In this document: positions 45,451-57,000 of the stretch, piece by piece | Position numbering within the stretch: position 1 is the first letter of the stretch | How the letters are laid out: every line of letters starts with the position of its first letter | Origin: Zoroaster sp. YZ-2022 | Taxonomy: Eukaryota > Echinodermata > Asteroidea > Forcipulatida > Zoroasteridae | Reading direction: 5' to 3' | NCBI GenBank assembly: GCA_029582265.1 | Contig: CM055820.1 | Coordinates: 21,613,756-21,677,755, forward strand | DNA: 64,000 bases | Made by a program: the position numbers and the translations under genes | The notes under the pieces: generated by a model | Told to the model about the DNA's origin: nothing | Seen by the model: only the letters and a program-made list of their open reading frames with translations | Databases searched by the model: none

Positions 45451-45764
45451 TATACTGAACAGCAAAAGAAACGCAAGTCCGAGGACAGCAAAAGAAACGC
45501 AAGTCCGAGGTCTTGTCAAGTTTTCAAACAAGAAGACAAACCATTTTGATTCTAATCACTCATTTAATGAAAAATGCTTTCAATTTGTGAGCTGAAAGTG
45601 ACTGTTGAATGTGAAAATCTTGCAATGCAATTTCAACAGTCACTTTCAGCTCACAAATTGAAAGCATTTTTCATTAAATGAGTGATTAGAAACAAAATGG
45701 TTTGTCTTCTGTTTGAAAACTTGACAAGACCTCGGACTTGCGTTTCTTTTGCTGTTCAGTATAT
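45451..45764. mobile_element. TA-type foldback, TATACTGAACAG ends
   Basis: TATACTGAACAGCAAAAGAA and TTCTTTTGCTGTTCAGTATA ends; arms of about 150 bp. The left arm has an extra 26-bp duplicate of AGCAAAAGAAACGCAAGTCC. See 35101 and 50316. Confidence 0.83.
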
Positions 45765-45974
45765 GTATTCCTGCACCAGAATTACCTTGGACCACATGCA
45801 CTGATGTACAAAGCAAATGACTTAAACATAATATTTCCAGAGGCAAATACATATATACATGCATTTACAAAATTTACACAAATGGACTCCACGACTTAAT
45901 TTCAGTATCATAAATTGCTACTTTTGGTCTCTTCAGTAACATTTTTTTTATTTGGTCCTGAAGATTAAGGGAGG

Positions 45975-46300
45975 AGGGCCTAAGTCACAGTACAGCCAAG
46001 CCTTTGAGAAGCCTGGCCCAGGCTACCTGGCCTCCTAATCTGTCTTTTGTGAGTCCTAATCCTGTAACAATACAGTACCTGCCAATCAACATAACCTAGG
46101 CTTCTGGAGGGCCTAGCCCAGCCAAGTAGAGCTCATTATAATGGCTGCAGTTGTGGACAAAAGACAGCTGAGGTGTCAGTCAAGTCTGTGTTAACAATAA
46201 GAGCTATTTGAGATCTATTCGTCAGTAAAGGGTCTTTTGTGCTCAGCTAGGACCTGGCCAGGCTTCTATAAAGGCTTGGCTGTACCATGACTTTGGCCCT
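45975..46300. mobile_element. GGGCC-end MITE pair, copy 2
   Basis: AGGGCCTAAGTCACAGTACA left and TGTACCATGACTTTGGCCCT right, with GCCAAGCCTTTGAGAAGCC and GGCTTCTATAAAGGCTTGGC. Ends a few bases before the next TTAA element. Confidence 0.73.
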
Positions 46301-46310
46301 CCTCCCTTAA

Positions 46311-46555
46311 CCAGTTCGCGTCGGGAATAAAAACGTTTTTCTCCGCCCCTGTGGCGGGTTTCTTTTTCCCACACACACCATGAATGGAAGCTTCCACAGC
46401 GGGTGGCCGGCACTTCCGAGCATGTCAACGTGCACGCATGGCTGAACCGAGCATGCATACAAATATTCCGGAGTTTTCTGTGGCATGTTTAGACGCTCTC
46501 CGTTCCGCGGTGCAAACAAAAATTGCGTGTATACACGGCCTCCGACGAGAACTGG
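46311..46555. mobile_element. TTAA-flanked MITE, CCAGTTCGCGTCGG ends
   Basis: TTAA at 46307-46310 and 46556-46559; ends CCAGTTCGCGTCGG and CCGACGAGAACTGG (one mismatch). 245 bp and richer in GC than its surroundings. No transposase. Confidence 0.72.
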
Positions 46556-46559
46556 TTAA

Positions 46560-47123
46560 TCTTCAGGATCAAATAAAAATTATTTAACATTTTAATGGAA
46601 TTCGTTATTACAAGTAGTATCAAACATGACAATGGGTACAATTTCAAAATCACAAATCGTTCGTACGAAAATTAGCACTTTTAGAAATCGGAAGCTTACA
46701 CTGATTGTATAATCAGAGTTTGGCAGTACTGAAATGATTACAAAAGGTTTTCATGTTGAATGAGGGACAGACTTGGGTATTAACATTCTAAATCAATATG
46801 AGTAAAAATCTACTTTAAATTGTTCACAGAAAATGCAGCTGAGAAAGACTTTTGCAATTGAATATAAAAGATTCTTTAAGATTGGAATAATTGGAAGATG
46901 TACATGTATACATTATCTTCAAAAGGAATAAACATCAATTTATTTAAATTATCCAAAGTGTTATATTTCCATTTTCTTCCAGAATACTTCCTGGCAAAGG
47001 GGACACTTCTTAAAACCTTCAATATTTCTGATTTGTAAATCATCTGTCAATTAAAAGCAAAATCAGGTATAAATCTGTATTTACATTTCCAATTTTCTTC
47101 TAATGCAGTTGAATTTGTTCACC
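46560..47123. other. 3' flank of gene 2
   Basis: AT-rich; likely contains the gene 2 3' UTR and the AATAAA at 46939-46944. Nothing else recognised. Confidence 0.4.
46939..46944 (-). promoter_or_regulatory. Possible polyadenylation signal of gene 2
   Basis: TTTATT on the + strand reads AATAAA on the transcript strand, about 180 bases after the gene 2 stop. Position and hexamer fit, but such AT-rich DNA makes chance matches common. Confidence 0.35.
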
Positions 47124-48026
47124 TCACAGCAGAGTGATATCGGCATCGTTTTCAATCATCAGGTCGTAAGCAGATCGATGCATCGCCGACCCGCCGCCCG
47201 ACGACGCCCCAAGCGAGTTCAAACTCATCCTGTCCTCGTTCAAACTCTCCACGCTGCTGCAACTGCGCAGGCTACCTGCACCCCGGCTACCAGACCCGCT
47301 GTTCCTTCGAAGCATTTTCTTGAAGAATTTGGTCACCGGCGATGTCTGGGCGACGGGAATATTCGGGCAGATCGGGGGCTTTGCTCTCTTTCCCGTCAAC
47401 TCATGATGTAGCTGTGAGTTGACTAAAGGTTTCATAATAGACAGCTGTTTGGACGGTGTGGACGGTCTGTAGTTAGCCAGACGGATCTCCTGTTGCACGT
47501 TATTGTACGGGGAACTCAGAATATTCATGGAGGCTTTAACGTATGGGTTGTTCTCGGTAGTGTTCAGTCTACTGACAGCACTGCGATTTGGCTTCGGACT
47601 ACTTACAGGTGTCCTGTATTCTTCCACGTTGGCATTCAAGTGGAAAATATCCTTCACATGTTTCTTGTTTGTGGGCGTGACATTGCAGTCCCCTAATAAG
47701 TTATTCATGATCTTTCCGTCGTCCATGTTTTTGACCGCCCGATTGGCCATATTCAGTCGGATGGTCCCCATGTCAAACTTTGACCCCTCCCTCGGGGTGT
47801 TCTCTATGCTAGATTCTCTAGAGCCATCTAGATCGCAGGAGTCATGAAGTATCCTCACAAACCGGCCTTCGGGATCAGGGGAAGATGTCCTCAGTGCATC
47901 CTCGTCGGGGGCCTGGGGATTGTTGTCTGTCAGCTCCCTTGAGTTCCCTCTGTTTCTTAACAGAGCAGGGTGATTCTCTGGTGGCAGAGGGGTGGAGGTT
48001 GAAACGGGTGGAGTTGCTTGCAGTTC
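47124..48026 (-). CDS. Gene 2 exon 9: disordered tail and PDZ-binding C-terminus
   Basis: Residues 492-791 and TGA. Acceptor TTTCTCTGTAG. Rich in Ser, Asn, Pro and Thr, with a basic patch (TKFFKKMLRRNSGSGSRG) and a Ser-rich end; probably disordered. The last residues DITLL put Thr at -2 and Leu at 0, the class I PDZ-ligand pattern. Base composition is more GC-rich than the flanks, as expected for coding DNA here. Confidence 0.82.
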   Translation of the reverse strand, partial: ELQATPPVSTSTPLPPENHPALLRNRGNSRELTDNNPQAPDEDALRTSSPDPEGRFVRILHDSCDLDGSRESSIENTPREGSKFDMGTIRLNMANRAVKNMDDGKIMNNLLGDCNVTPTNKKHVKDIFHLNANVEEYRTPVSSPKPNRSAVSRLNTTENNPYVKASMNILSSPYNNVQQEIRLANYRPSTPSKQLSIMKPLVNSQLHHELTGKRAKPPICPNIPVAQTSPVTKFFKKMLRRNSGSGSRGAGSLRSCSSVESLNEDRMSLNSLGASSGGGSAMHRSAYDLMIENDADITLL

Positions 48027-51000
48027 CTACAGAGAAATAAAAAACAATGCAAATTTTTTATGAATTTCGTTGACGGAAAATAATTCCACCCATAAGAGTT
48101 TGAACATTTCAGCCTGGTGAAATGCACCACCAAGGTGCATCAGAGCTTACAATGTAATAATTGCAACCATGATACGTCTTGATCTTGAAACTTTGAGTTT
48201 CTGATTGGCACAAATTTGGGATTTGGCATGGATTAATCTCTTAATGTAACATTTTTGTTTTTTGTTAAATACACATACCATTAAACAAATTAAGAAATAA
48301 TTTTTTAAAAACCTTGACGGAGGAGAATAAAGCATTTGTATTGTTTTAGGATCCAAGTTATTGCAATATCGCCACAAGATTCCCAGCATACGATAAGCTT
48401 TGGAAACAATTAAGTTGACAAGAGGTATAGATAATAACTTGGAGTCAATAATAATTCTAAGATCGTTGCGAGTTGTGACACCATCCAGATGTGATTAAGC
48501 TTTTCATAGTTGTGTAAGACAGGTTGTTTCTTAAAGTAAAAGCGCCTCACATTTTTTTTTAGAATCTGACCTAGTCTAAGACTTACCAGTTCAAACTCGG
48601 CAAAGTTTGCGGCTAACCTCCCTGTCTGCTTGGGTGACTGGGCAACTGAAATTGAAAAACAACATCGGTGTAGTTTAAATGTTGTATACGGACAATGCTC
48701 AGAATGTCGGTAACAATTATCAGGGGTGGAAGGGACACGTTGCAAAAAATGGAGGAGGGACAGGGAGCTTGATATATACCTTGATAAATATATACCAAAT
48801 ACAACATGATTTATGACAGAAAAGTAGTGCATACTAGTTTCCCATTGAGACTGTTAGTAAATCTTTCCACTTTGCATCCAGCGTTGGTCCCAAAAGGCAT
48901 CAGACTACAGATGTCTTGTTCGTTTTTCTCCTAAACAGCTTTACAATACCAAACTGGGAAGGCTGGCAGGAATACAGGCTGGTCCCGGTTACTTATTTGA
49001 GGATCAGCACTGTGATCACTGTCTTGTATGCAGGGAATCAGACTAAGACAGCCACAGCCATCAGGAGTCTTAGCTAAGCTTGGGGTGATAACATGATAAT
49101 ATCAAATATCGTGATACCTTTTTTTTTATTCGATTACAATATTGAGAACTTTTTAAGTTACCGAGATATCAGCAAATCGCGATTAAAAAAATATATCACG
49201 ATTAAAAAAAATTGCCATTGTGAGTCAAGTCAGGACAAAATTAGGACAGTCTTTTCAGCTTTCAGAAGTGACAAACAAAAGCGAACTACTTCAGAAGTAC
49301 ATACATGCAATGGAAACGAATTTGAGATTTATTGTGATGCTTGTAGAGGGGTACATACCTGTGGTTATCGGCTCTAAAGCAATCATGCATGAATGAAAAA
49401 AAATTAATCACGATACTATCGAAAATCGCTATATATGTTTGCCGATATATCGTGGATGAAAAAAATCGATATCGCCCAAGCCAAGTCCTAGCTATGTGGC
49501 ATTTGTAAGCTTGCGACCGGTGTCTGTTCTTACCTGCAGGTCTGGGGCTCGTAACGGCTGCCTCTGCCGTCTGACTTCTCCTGTGCTTCGCCTTGCCACT
49601 GTGGACTGGAGCAATTTTCTTGGGTGCTGATAGCAAACACAAACCAAATTTGAGTTAAGCGGTTTAAGCATAAAATTTTTAAATAACCTTATACCTATTA
49701 AGACTGTATGTCTAAACTAGTTGGTGTGGAGAACATGTAGGCAGAAATGTTTATTTATTTTTAGTGATCCGTTGGGCACTATCTAGCATTATTTTTCTTT
49801 TTGTTTGTTTTTCTGGACAAATTTCAAAGCTATACTTCTCGATAAGAAAAGCAATTTAAAGAAAAGCCTTAAAATCCTATGAACAGCAAATATTTATTGT
49901 TCATGTGCTGATTCAAATAATACAAATGGTGAGCAGGTTTTTTTTAAAAAAATTAGATAAACTATTGGGGTAAAATCAGTAAAAAAAATCACTATCAATT
50001 TTTTTTTTTTATCCCATTGTAAATAAAAACCACAAAACCAATTTGTTATTGCAATTGGGCTGGACAAAGTCGACTGGTTTAGGCAAAACAAGACAGGAAA
50101 TTATTTGACTAGCCTGGGAAAAGGCAACTCACCAGGTCCAACATCAATCACGACCACATTGGAAGCTGTGACCAGGCTGACAATCTGATCGTGTGTCAGT
50201 GTCTCAACATTCACTCCGTTCACCTGAAATTTAAAAAAAACAAAAGTGTAATGAAGTAGTTTTTATCTGAATATACGCTTATTGCTATTTGCTTATTTCT
50301 TGTGACTGGAATATATATACTGAGACGCAATAGAAACTTACCACTTGTTTTGGAATAGCATAAAATTGTAATGGTTCAAAATAAGACATCACGAGCTGCT
50401 AATTAAAATCATCACATACCCCTTGAGCAATCGCTGATGGTCAAACCAAGTGTTATGCACCTGGGCCATGAAGAGAACGACTCAAAGGTCACGTGACCAT
50501 GTGTGACCGATTTGTCTGTAGGGGGTACACTGACTTGCCAAAATAAGTGCACCTATTACATTTGTGCATTGTGATTACTGATAATTTAAGGTCGAAAAAG
50601 TGGTAAGTTTCTATTGCGTCTCAGTATAGTATGCCTCTCTCAAGTTGACATCAACAATGTTTCGTTCATTTTGCTTGCTTCATGTGCTTTCTATTCTATT
50701 GTAGGCAGTGCTTCTTTTATTTCTTTACAAAGTGCTGAAATAATAACATTTGGTTAACAAAAACACTCAACCATTTCGTAAGTGTTGCATCATAGATCAA
50801 TAGTGAATTAAAGATTGTATAGAATCAGCTGCCATGCTTCTATAGGAATGTGACATCACACAAAGGTACTCTATATATTAAACCCACCTTACTAATGTGC
50901 TGTCCTTTCTTCAGCCCAGCCCTGTAGGCAGGTGACATGGGGTCTACATTGGCCACTGTCACGTCCATTTCAAAGTCCACACCACTGTATAAAAGAGAAG

Positions 51001-54000
51001 AAAAAAAATTCCACTTTTTCTTTCTATCACTGATGGGAAAACGTCCAACAGACAGGACATTAGGGCTGTGCGTTTTCGGATATTTTTGGAACCAGATACC
51101 CGAAATCAGGAAACTTTGGATACCCGAATACCCGTTTTCATTTTTGTTGAAAACAAATACATGTACTGTAAATGTTAACAAATTGACATTTATAATACAG
51201 AGGATACAATACTATCGATCTTTTCTTTATTAGAGTGCAATCTCTTGAATTTAAAGATAATTGTCTGTAAAAGTGTTGTTTACACTTTTACATTGTTCAA
51301 GAGTCACAGATTTCTGTTCGCACCGCTCAAATGTTAAGTCCGAATTTTAAAAAGTCGTTTATGGGTAATTGGAACCGAAAAATGGAACCGGGTAATGACC
51401 GTTTCGGTCGGGTATCTGGATACCCGGACAACCGGCACAGCCCTACAGGACATCAGTCCTGCTAGGTGTTCAAAGGGTGAAGAAGTTATTTGTTTTCAGA
51501 CCATCAAGGATGGATAAGGCACTGTTAAGGATTTTTTTTTAAACTGTAGTCCCAAACTTCTGTATTAGTCATGCACAGCAAATGTATGTAACAAGATCCA
51601 ATTACATCACTTTTACTCAACAAGCCAAAATCTAAGCATCAAAAAAATAAAACTATGCTGCAGTAATGTCCATATGTTTTGTCTCTTGCGTGTGGCTAAG
51701 TCTTCACAATGCCATAGGTAAATTTTTGGGCATGGCTAAGTCGTCACAATCCAATAGGTCAACTCTTGGGACAGTCTTCACTCTAAGATGCAACACCATG
51801 GTTGGTTTTTGCATAAACCAGGTTTGCATTGCGATACTTTCCTCGCCTTTCACCTTGGTAGACTCTGGTTCAAATCACAATGGCACCCAAGCTGACATGT
51901 GGATTGGATTTTCAGTCCCTAGCTGATTACGTGGGTTTCTCTAGATTTTTTATCTATTTTTTTTTATTCTTTCATTATTTTCTCTTTACAGATTTTCTCT
52001 TTACAGATTTCCTCGGGCTAACAAGCTTTTGAGGAATCATTGGTTTCATTTACAAGAAAGCGTCATAATTCATTCATTGTCATCTCTTATAATGAATTAC
52101 CCTCTAATACTGCAGCCTAGCCATCCATCATCATCAGCGATGATTGTCGCCTGCTTGATCTTTGACACTGCAGCCTCATCTTGATTGTTGTCATGACTAC
52201 CGTTGCTGTGTCGACTGCTGCTTGTGCTCTTGACTGAATGCTGACTGGTTGCTGATCTTGCACTGTTCACTTCACTCCTGATAATGTCCAAGAAATTTAT
52301 TTTAAAACTGAATGTCGGAACAGCTTTGGGGGATTAATAAGGGGATACAAGTTTGTTGCGTGGTCATTACCACAGGTTAATGACCAGCTTTTGGCATGGT
52401 CACAGGTGACCATGCACAAAACCAGTCATTAACCTGCGGTAAAGACCAAGCGTCAAACTCTTATTCCCATTCATAAATGCATGTATCGATTGTCACAAGT
52501 TATCTTTAATTGTCACAAAAGTTTCAATAAACATAATATTTTTCTAGCCAGGCCTCAGAGTGTGTTTATTTTACTTACACGTACATGTACCTTTATTTTG
52601 ATTGGTCTAAAGTATTTGTGAATAAATAAGTAGTTAATAAGATTAGAATCAAAAGTCTTGGCCCACGAGGGCAGTAGTTAAGTAGGCCAATACTGAGATG
52701 GTATGTGAAGTGCTATTGTTCTATTGTGTGTACATGCATCTTTTTTGTTGTGCCATGGTTGGGAGCTTATGTAAAGAAATTTCTGCCAGATTCCTTTGGG
52801 GTGGGACCAGGCCCTGGCATTGCTAACATGAGGGTACATTTGTTACAAAGCCCTCAAACAGTCCACCTCTATGTCACATTGTATGCAAGCAGGCAGCCTT
52901 GTGAATGCTGATATAAATGCTACGCTTCAATTTCCTAACCGTAAGTTTAATTACTGATTTATTTGCTGGGCATTTTAGTAGAAGTTATCAGATAGTTAGT
53001 AGAAAATAACTGCAGAGAAATGGGAATATTTATATTGAATTTAATTCATTTAATGGAGCTCGGACACTTAGAAGTTCATGATGAAGTTTAGAGAATGGTA
53101 TTAATGCTTTGTGCAAAGTCTTCTCAGAATCTGGTTATTGTAAAACCCTGCAGTGAAAAGAGATTGGTTATTCTCAATATTGTTTTATAGATGGCGTTCC
53201 TCCTGGGTACAATCTACATATAATACGAAGTGAAGACACATTTTCTCCTTCATGACATAATTTCTGTAAGTCTTGCGAAGCACCAAGGTCGACGACATTA
53301 TCGGAGAACCTACCACACATCGCCCGATAATTTATTTTGTGCAACGAGACCTCGGCTATTTCTGGTATTGATGTGACCGTCTGCACATCGGAACTTAGCT
53401 AGGATGATCCTATTATGTTTTCACATAAGCGCTAGGTTAAAGAATGTACAAAAAAACGTAGATTGCATGTTTCACGAAGAAATAAACACATTGCACTGTA
53501 ATACCTTAAATCTATGAATCTACTATGAATCTATACTGTATTGTTATTATGTGTATGTCTTTGATCATAAAAAATATTGTAACTTACACTGTGTTTTTGA
53601 CCAATTCTTGCCTTGTTTTGATCTTCTCTGCGGTTTGATTCTGTCCCCACGATGTGATCACACGTCATACACCTACTGTTCCATCCGTTTTCACGTCATA
53701 GGTGCAATTACTGGAGCCGATCGAGCAGAGCCGTATATTGGGCCGGCTTTTGAGCGGAGCGGCAAACAGCGCCCCCGCCCAACTCAATGTGTTAATTTGT
53801 GTTGTAAACTTGTGCAATACAAACACACGGCTGTTTCAGTTTTATTCAATATGTTCAGTGGCAGAAATGCGCTATTCAATTGATGGAATTAAGATTTCCA
53901 TTGGAACCATTATCATTTGTCTTTCCACATATGGTCCTTTGCATTGTCATGTACAATTATCAGAGATTCCCTTAACAATTTCAACACGAATTAACACATT

Positions 54001-57000
54001 GAGTTGGGCGGGGGCGCTGTTTGCCGCTCCGCTCAAGAGCAGGCCCAATATACGGCTCTGCTCGATCGGCTCCAGTAATTGCACCTATGACATGAAAACG
54101 GATGGAACAGTAGGTGTATGACGTGTGATCACATCGTGCGGACAGAATCGAACCGCAGAGAAGATCAAAACAAGGCAAGAATTGGTCAAAAACACAGTGT
54201 AAGTTACAATATTTTTTATGATAAAAGGCATACACATAATAACAATACAGTATAGATTCATAGTAGATTCATAGATTTAAGCTATTACAGTGCAATGTGT
54301 TTATTTCTTCGTAAAACATGCAATCTACATTTTTTTGTACATTCTTTATCCTAGCGCTTATGTGAAAACATAACGATAGGATCATCCTAGCTAGTCGGAA
54401 CTATTACATGTATATCATCTATCTTAAACTAAATCCCAGAATCAAAACTTTTGTGACGTTTTCTGCAAGATATATGGAACTATGCACTAGTTATTAAATA
54501 CTTTTATTAGATTTTGGAATTTTGCATTCTGCTTTTTTGATAATCGTTAAATTTTGGGAGTTGGATATTCTGCTATTTTGTTGGATTCCGCTATTTGAAG
54601 AAATTGTGAATTTTAAGTGAATTAATTTAATTAAGGATTAAATAATTGGGGTAGAATGTCATATCCGACTGCCACTTTTTCTCATTAAATATAACCAATA
54701 ATGTAATCTTACCTACCTAGTAAGGTGGAGAACATATGGATGATGATGGACATATACTTCAAATTATTCCAGAATATTTATTTCATGAAAAATCGGGCAT
54801 TTTTGGTATACGATGACTTCCTCGGTCATGCCAGTCTGATCTTGTCAACTCTCCTATAAAGTGACCAACACGGTCGTTGTACATGCGCAGTGGCAACTAT
54901 AGGATCCTTCTATTTTCTGAAGGGGAGGAATTTTTTAGAAGGGAAATCAAGTCCGGAAACCAAGTCCGGAAACCATCATAAAAGTGGATTTTAAAGATAG
55001 TTTTCGCTTTCTGTACCCCCAAAAAGCGATGGAAATTTTTTTTTTTAAAACCTTAAAAAGTGGCGGTCGGATACGGCATTCTTTCCAATAACTGTACATA
55101 AATCATAAAAGAAGTTTGGAGATCTCTATTTATTGTATTCAGTCGACTAAAGCATATTCACACCTAGCCCTGATAGGACCCTATCTACAGTACACTTACA
55201 ATAGGGTCCTGACCAAGAGTTCTTCCTGGTCGTATACCTGTAAAGTTTGCACTGAATTTTCTCCCTTTTTTTACCTGTCTTCATTGGCTGAACCGAGGAA
55301 ATGCAGGCACTGTAACTTAACTGCCTCTTGGAGAAACGATTTTGGCTGAAAGGTGTCTATAAAAAAAAAAAGAGTATTTCCCAGACATTTCTCAGAGCAA
55401 CGGCCAATCTGTGTACAAACTTTTTATGCTGTTCATGCAGAATAATGCGCATAAGCGATGACCTTGGGGTCAGAACATCGATTGAGCAAGGGGGCGACAG
55501 GACTTCACTTACAGTGCAGGCGATTTAATGAGACGTGTTCTACCGCGCAATCGATGTTCTGACCCCAAGGTCATCGCTCATGTGCATTATTCAGCATGAA
55601 CGGCGTGAAAAGTTTGTACACAGATTGGCCGTTGCTCTGAGAAATGTCTGGGAAATACTTCTTTTTTTTTTAGACACCTTTCAGCCAAAATCGTTTCCAA
55701 GAGGCAGTTAAGTTACAGTGCCTGCATTTCCTCGGTTCAGCCAACGAAGACGGGTAAACAAGGGAGAAAATTCAGTGCAAACTTTACAGGTATACGACCA
55801 GGAAGAACTCTTGGTCAGGACCCTATTGTAAGTGTACTGTAGATAGGGTCCTATCAGGGCTAGTTCACACCTTATATTGTCAGGGAGGTAGCCACCCATA
55901 GTGGCTACGTGACATCGATTTCGTTTTCATAACGTAAATTTTTTAAATTTTTGGTTGAATAAAGCCAAATAGAAATGGGCAAATTCACACTTTGGGGACA
56001 CACTAAACACTTTCATAGTATATATGTTGGGCGTCACATACGGACAGCTCTGATTTTGATAAGCTATGTCTTTATCATCCGTTAATAAACCCCCACGTGA
56101 TTACGTTTTGTCCAATCAGATTTTCTAAACTGTCTTGGGTATTTATGAATGCTTAATAATAATTAAGCAGTACTCTTTCCTAAATTCCGTGTTTGAATGA
56201 ATAAGCAAATCTGAATGCATTTTCATTATTTCTTTTGTAAACGTCCCACAATATAAAGCTGGCACTTTCACAGATTGATTGTTGAACCCTAACCTTCCCA
56301 AATCCTTCAAAATCCTCTTTGCCAAAGTGAAGGATTTTGAAGGATTGAGGTTATGAGGCATACTTGCCTTTCCATGGTACATGTACACCCATGATTGTTG
56401 TAGTGATTGCAAGGTCAGTGCTTGGGTCAGTGGACACTGTTTATTGCTCCATGCATGCAGGGAGGGACCCTGGCCATGTACATGTATCACAGATTAGAAA
56501 CACGTGTGCATACATGTCATGTGCTTGCTTTACTACTGAAGGATTTTGGAGGATTCAGGTTATGTGTAAGCAAATTGGCCTAGGGAGTTAGGGTTAATCT
56601 TGATTCAAAGAAAGTGATCATAGTCATAGAAGCAGTTTTGCCAATATCACTAATGTTGTACCTTTCCCTTTGAACAATGAAATATTACCACTGACCTTGG
56701 TGTTCCATTTGGCGTAGATCCTGGCATATGTCCAACGGGTGCCACGTAGAGTGTCAGTCGGCATGACGATTTGAGCGCCACCACAGCCTGCGCATGAGTG
56801 ATGCTTTTGAAGGGCATGTCATTAACCTTCAGAACTCGTTCACCGACCTTCAGGCCCTTGTGTGGATGGGAATTATAACGGATGTTAGAAGTGTGAAAGG
56901 CATGTTAATCCAAGGATGTTCAAAAAGAATTATAGGCATGTCGGTTTACAATGTTTGTTCATTAAATATCGGCACAATATCATGCACATGTTTGTAAACA

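Noticed and set aside
53551..54235. Open frames of 84-139 codons
   Set aside because: They lie on the two arms of a foldback element and are mirror images; no domain or splice context.
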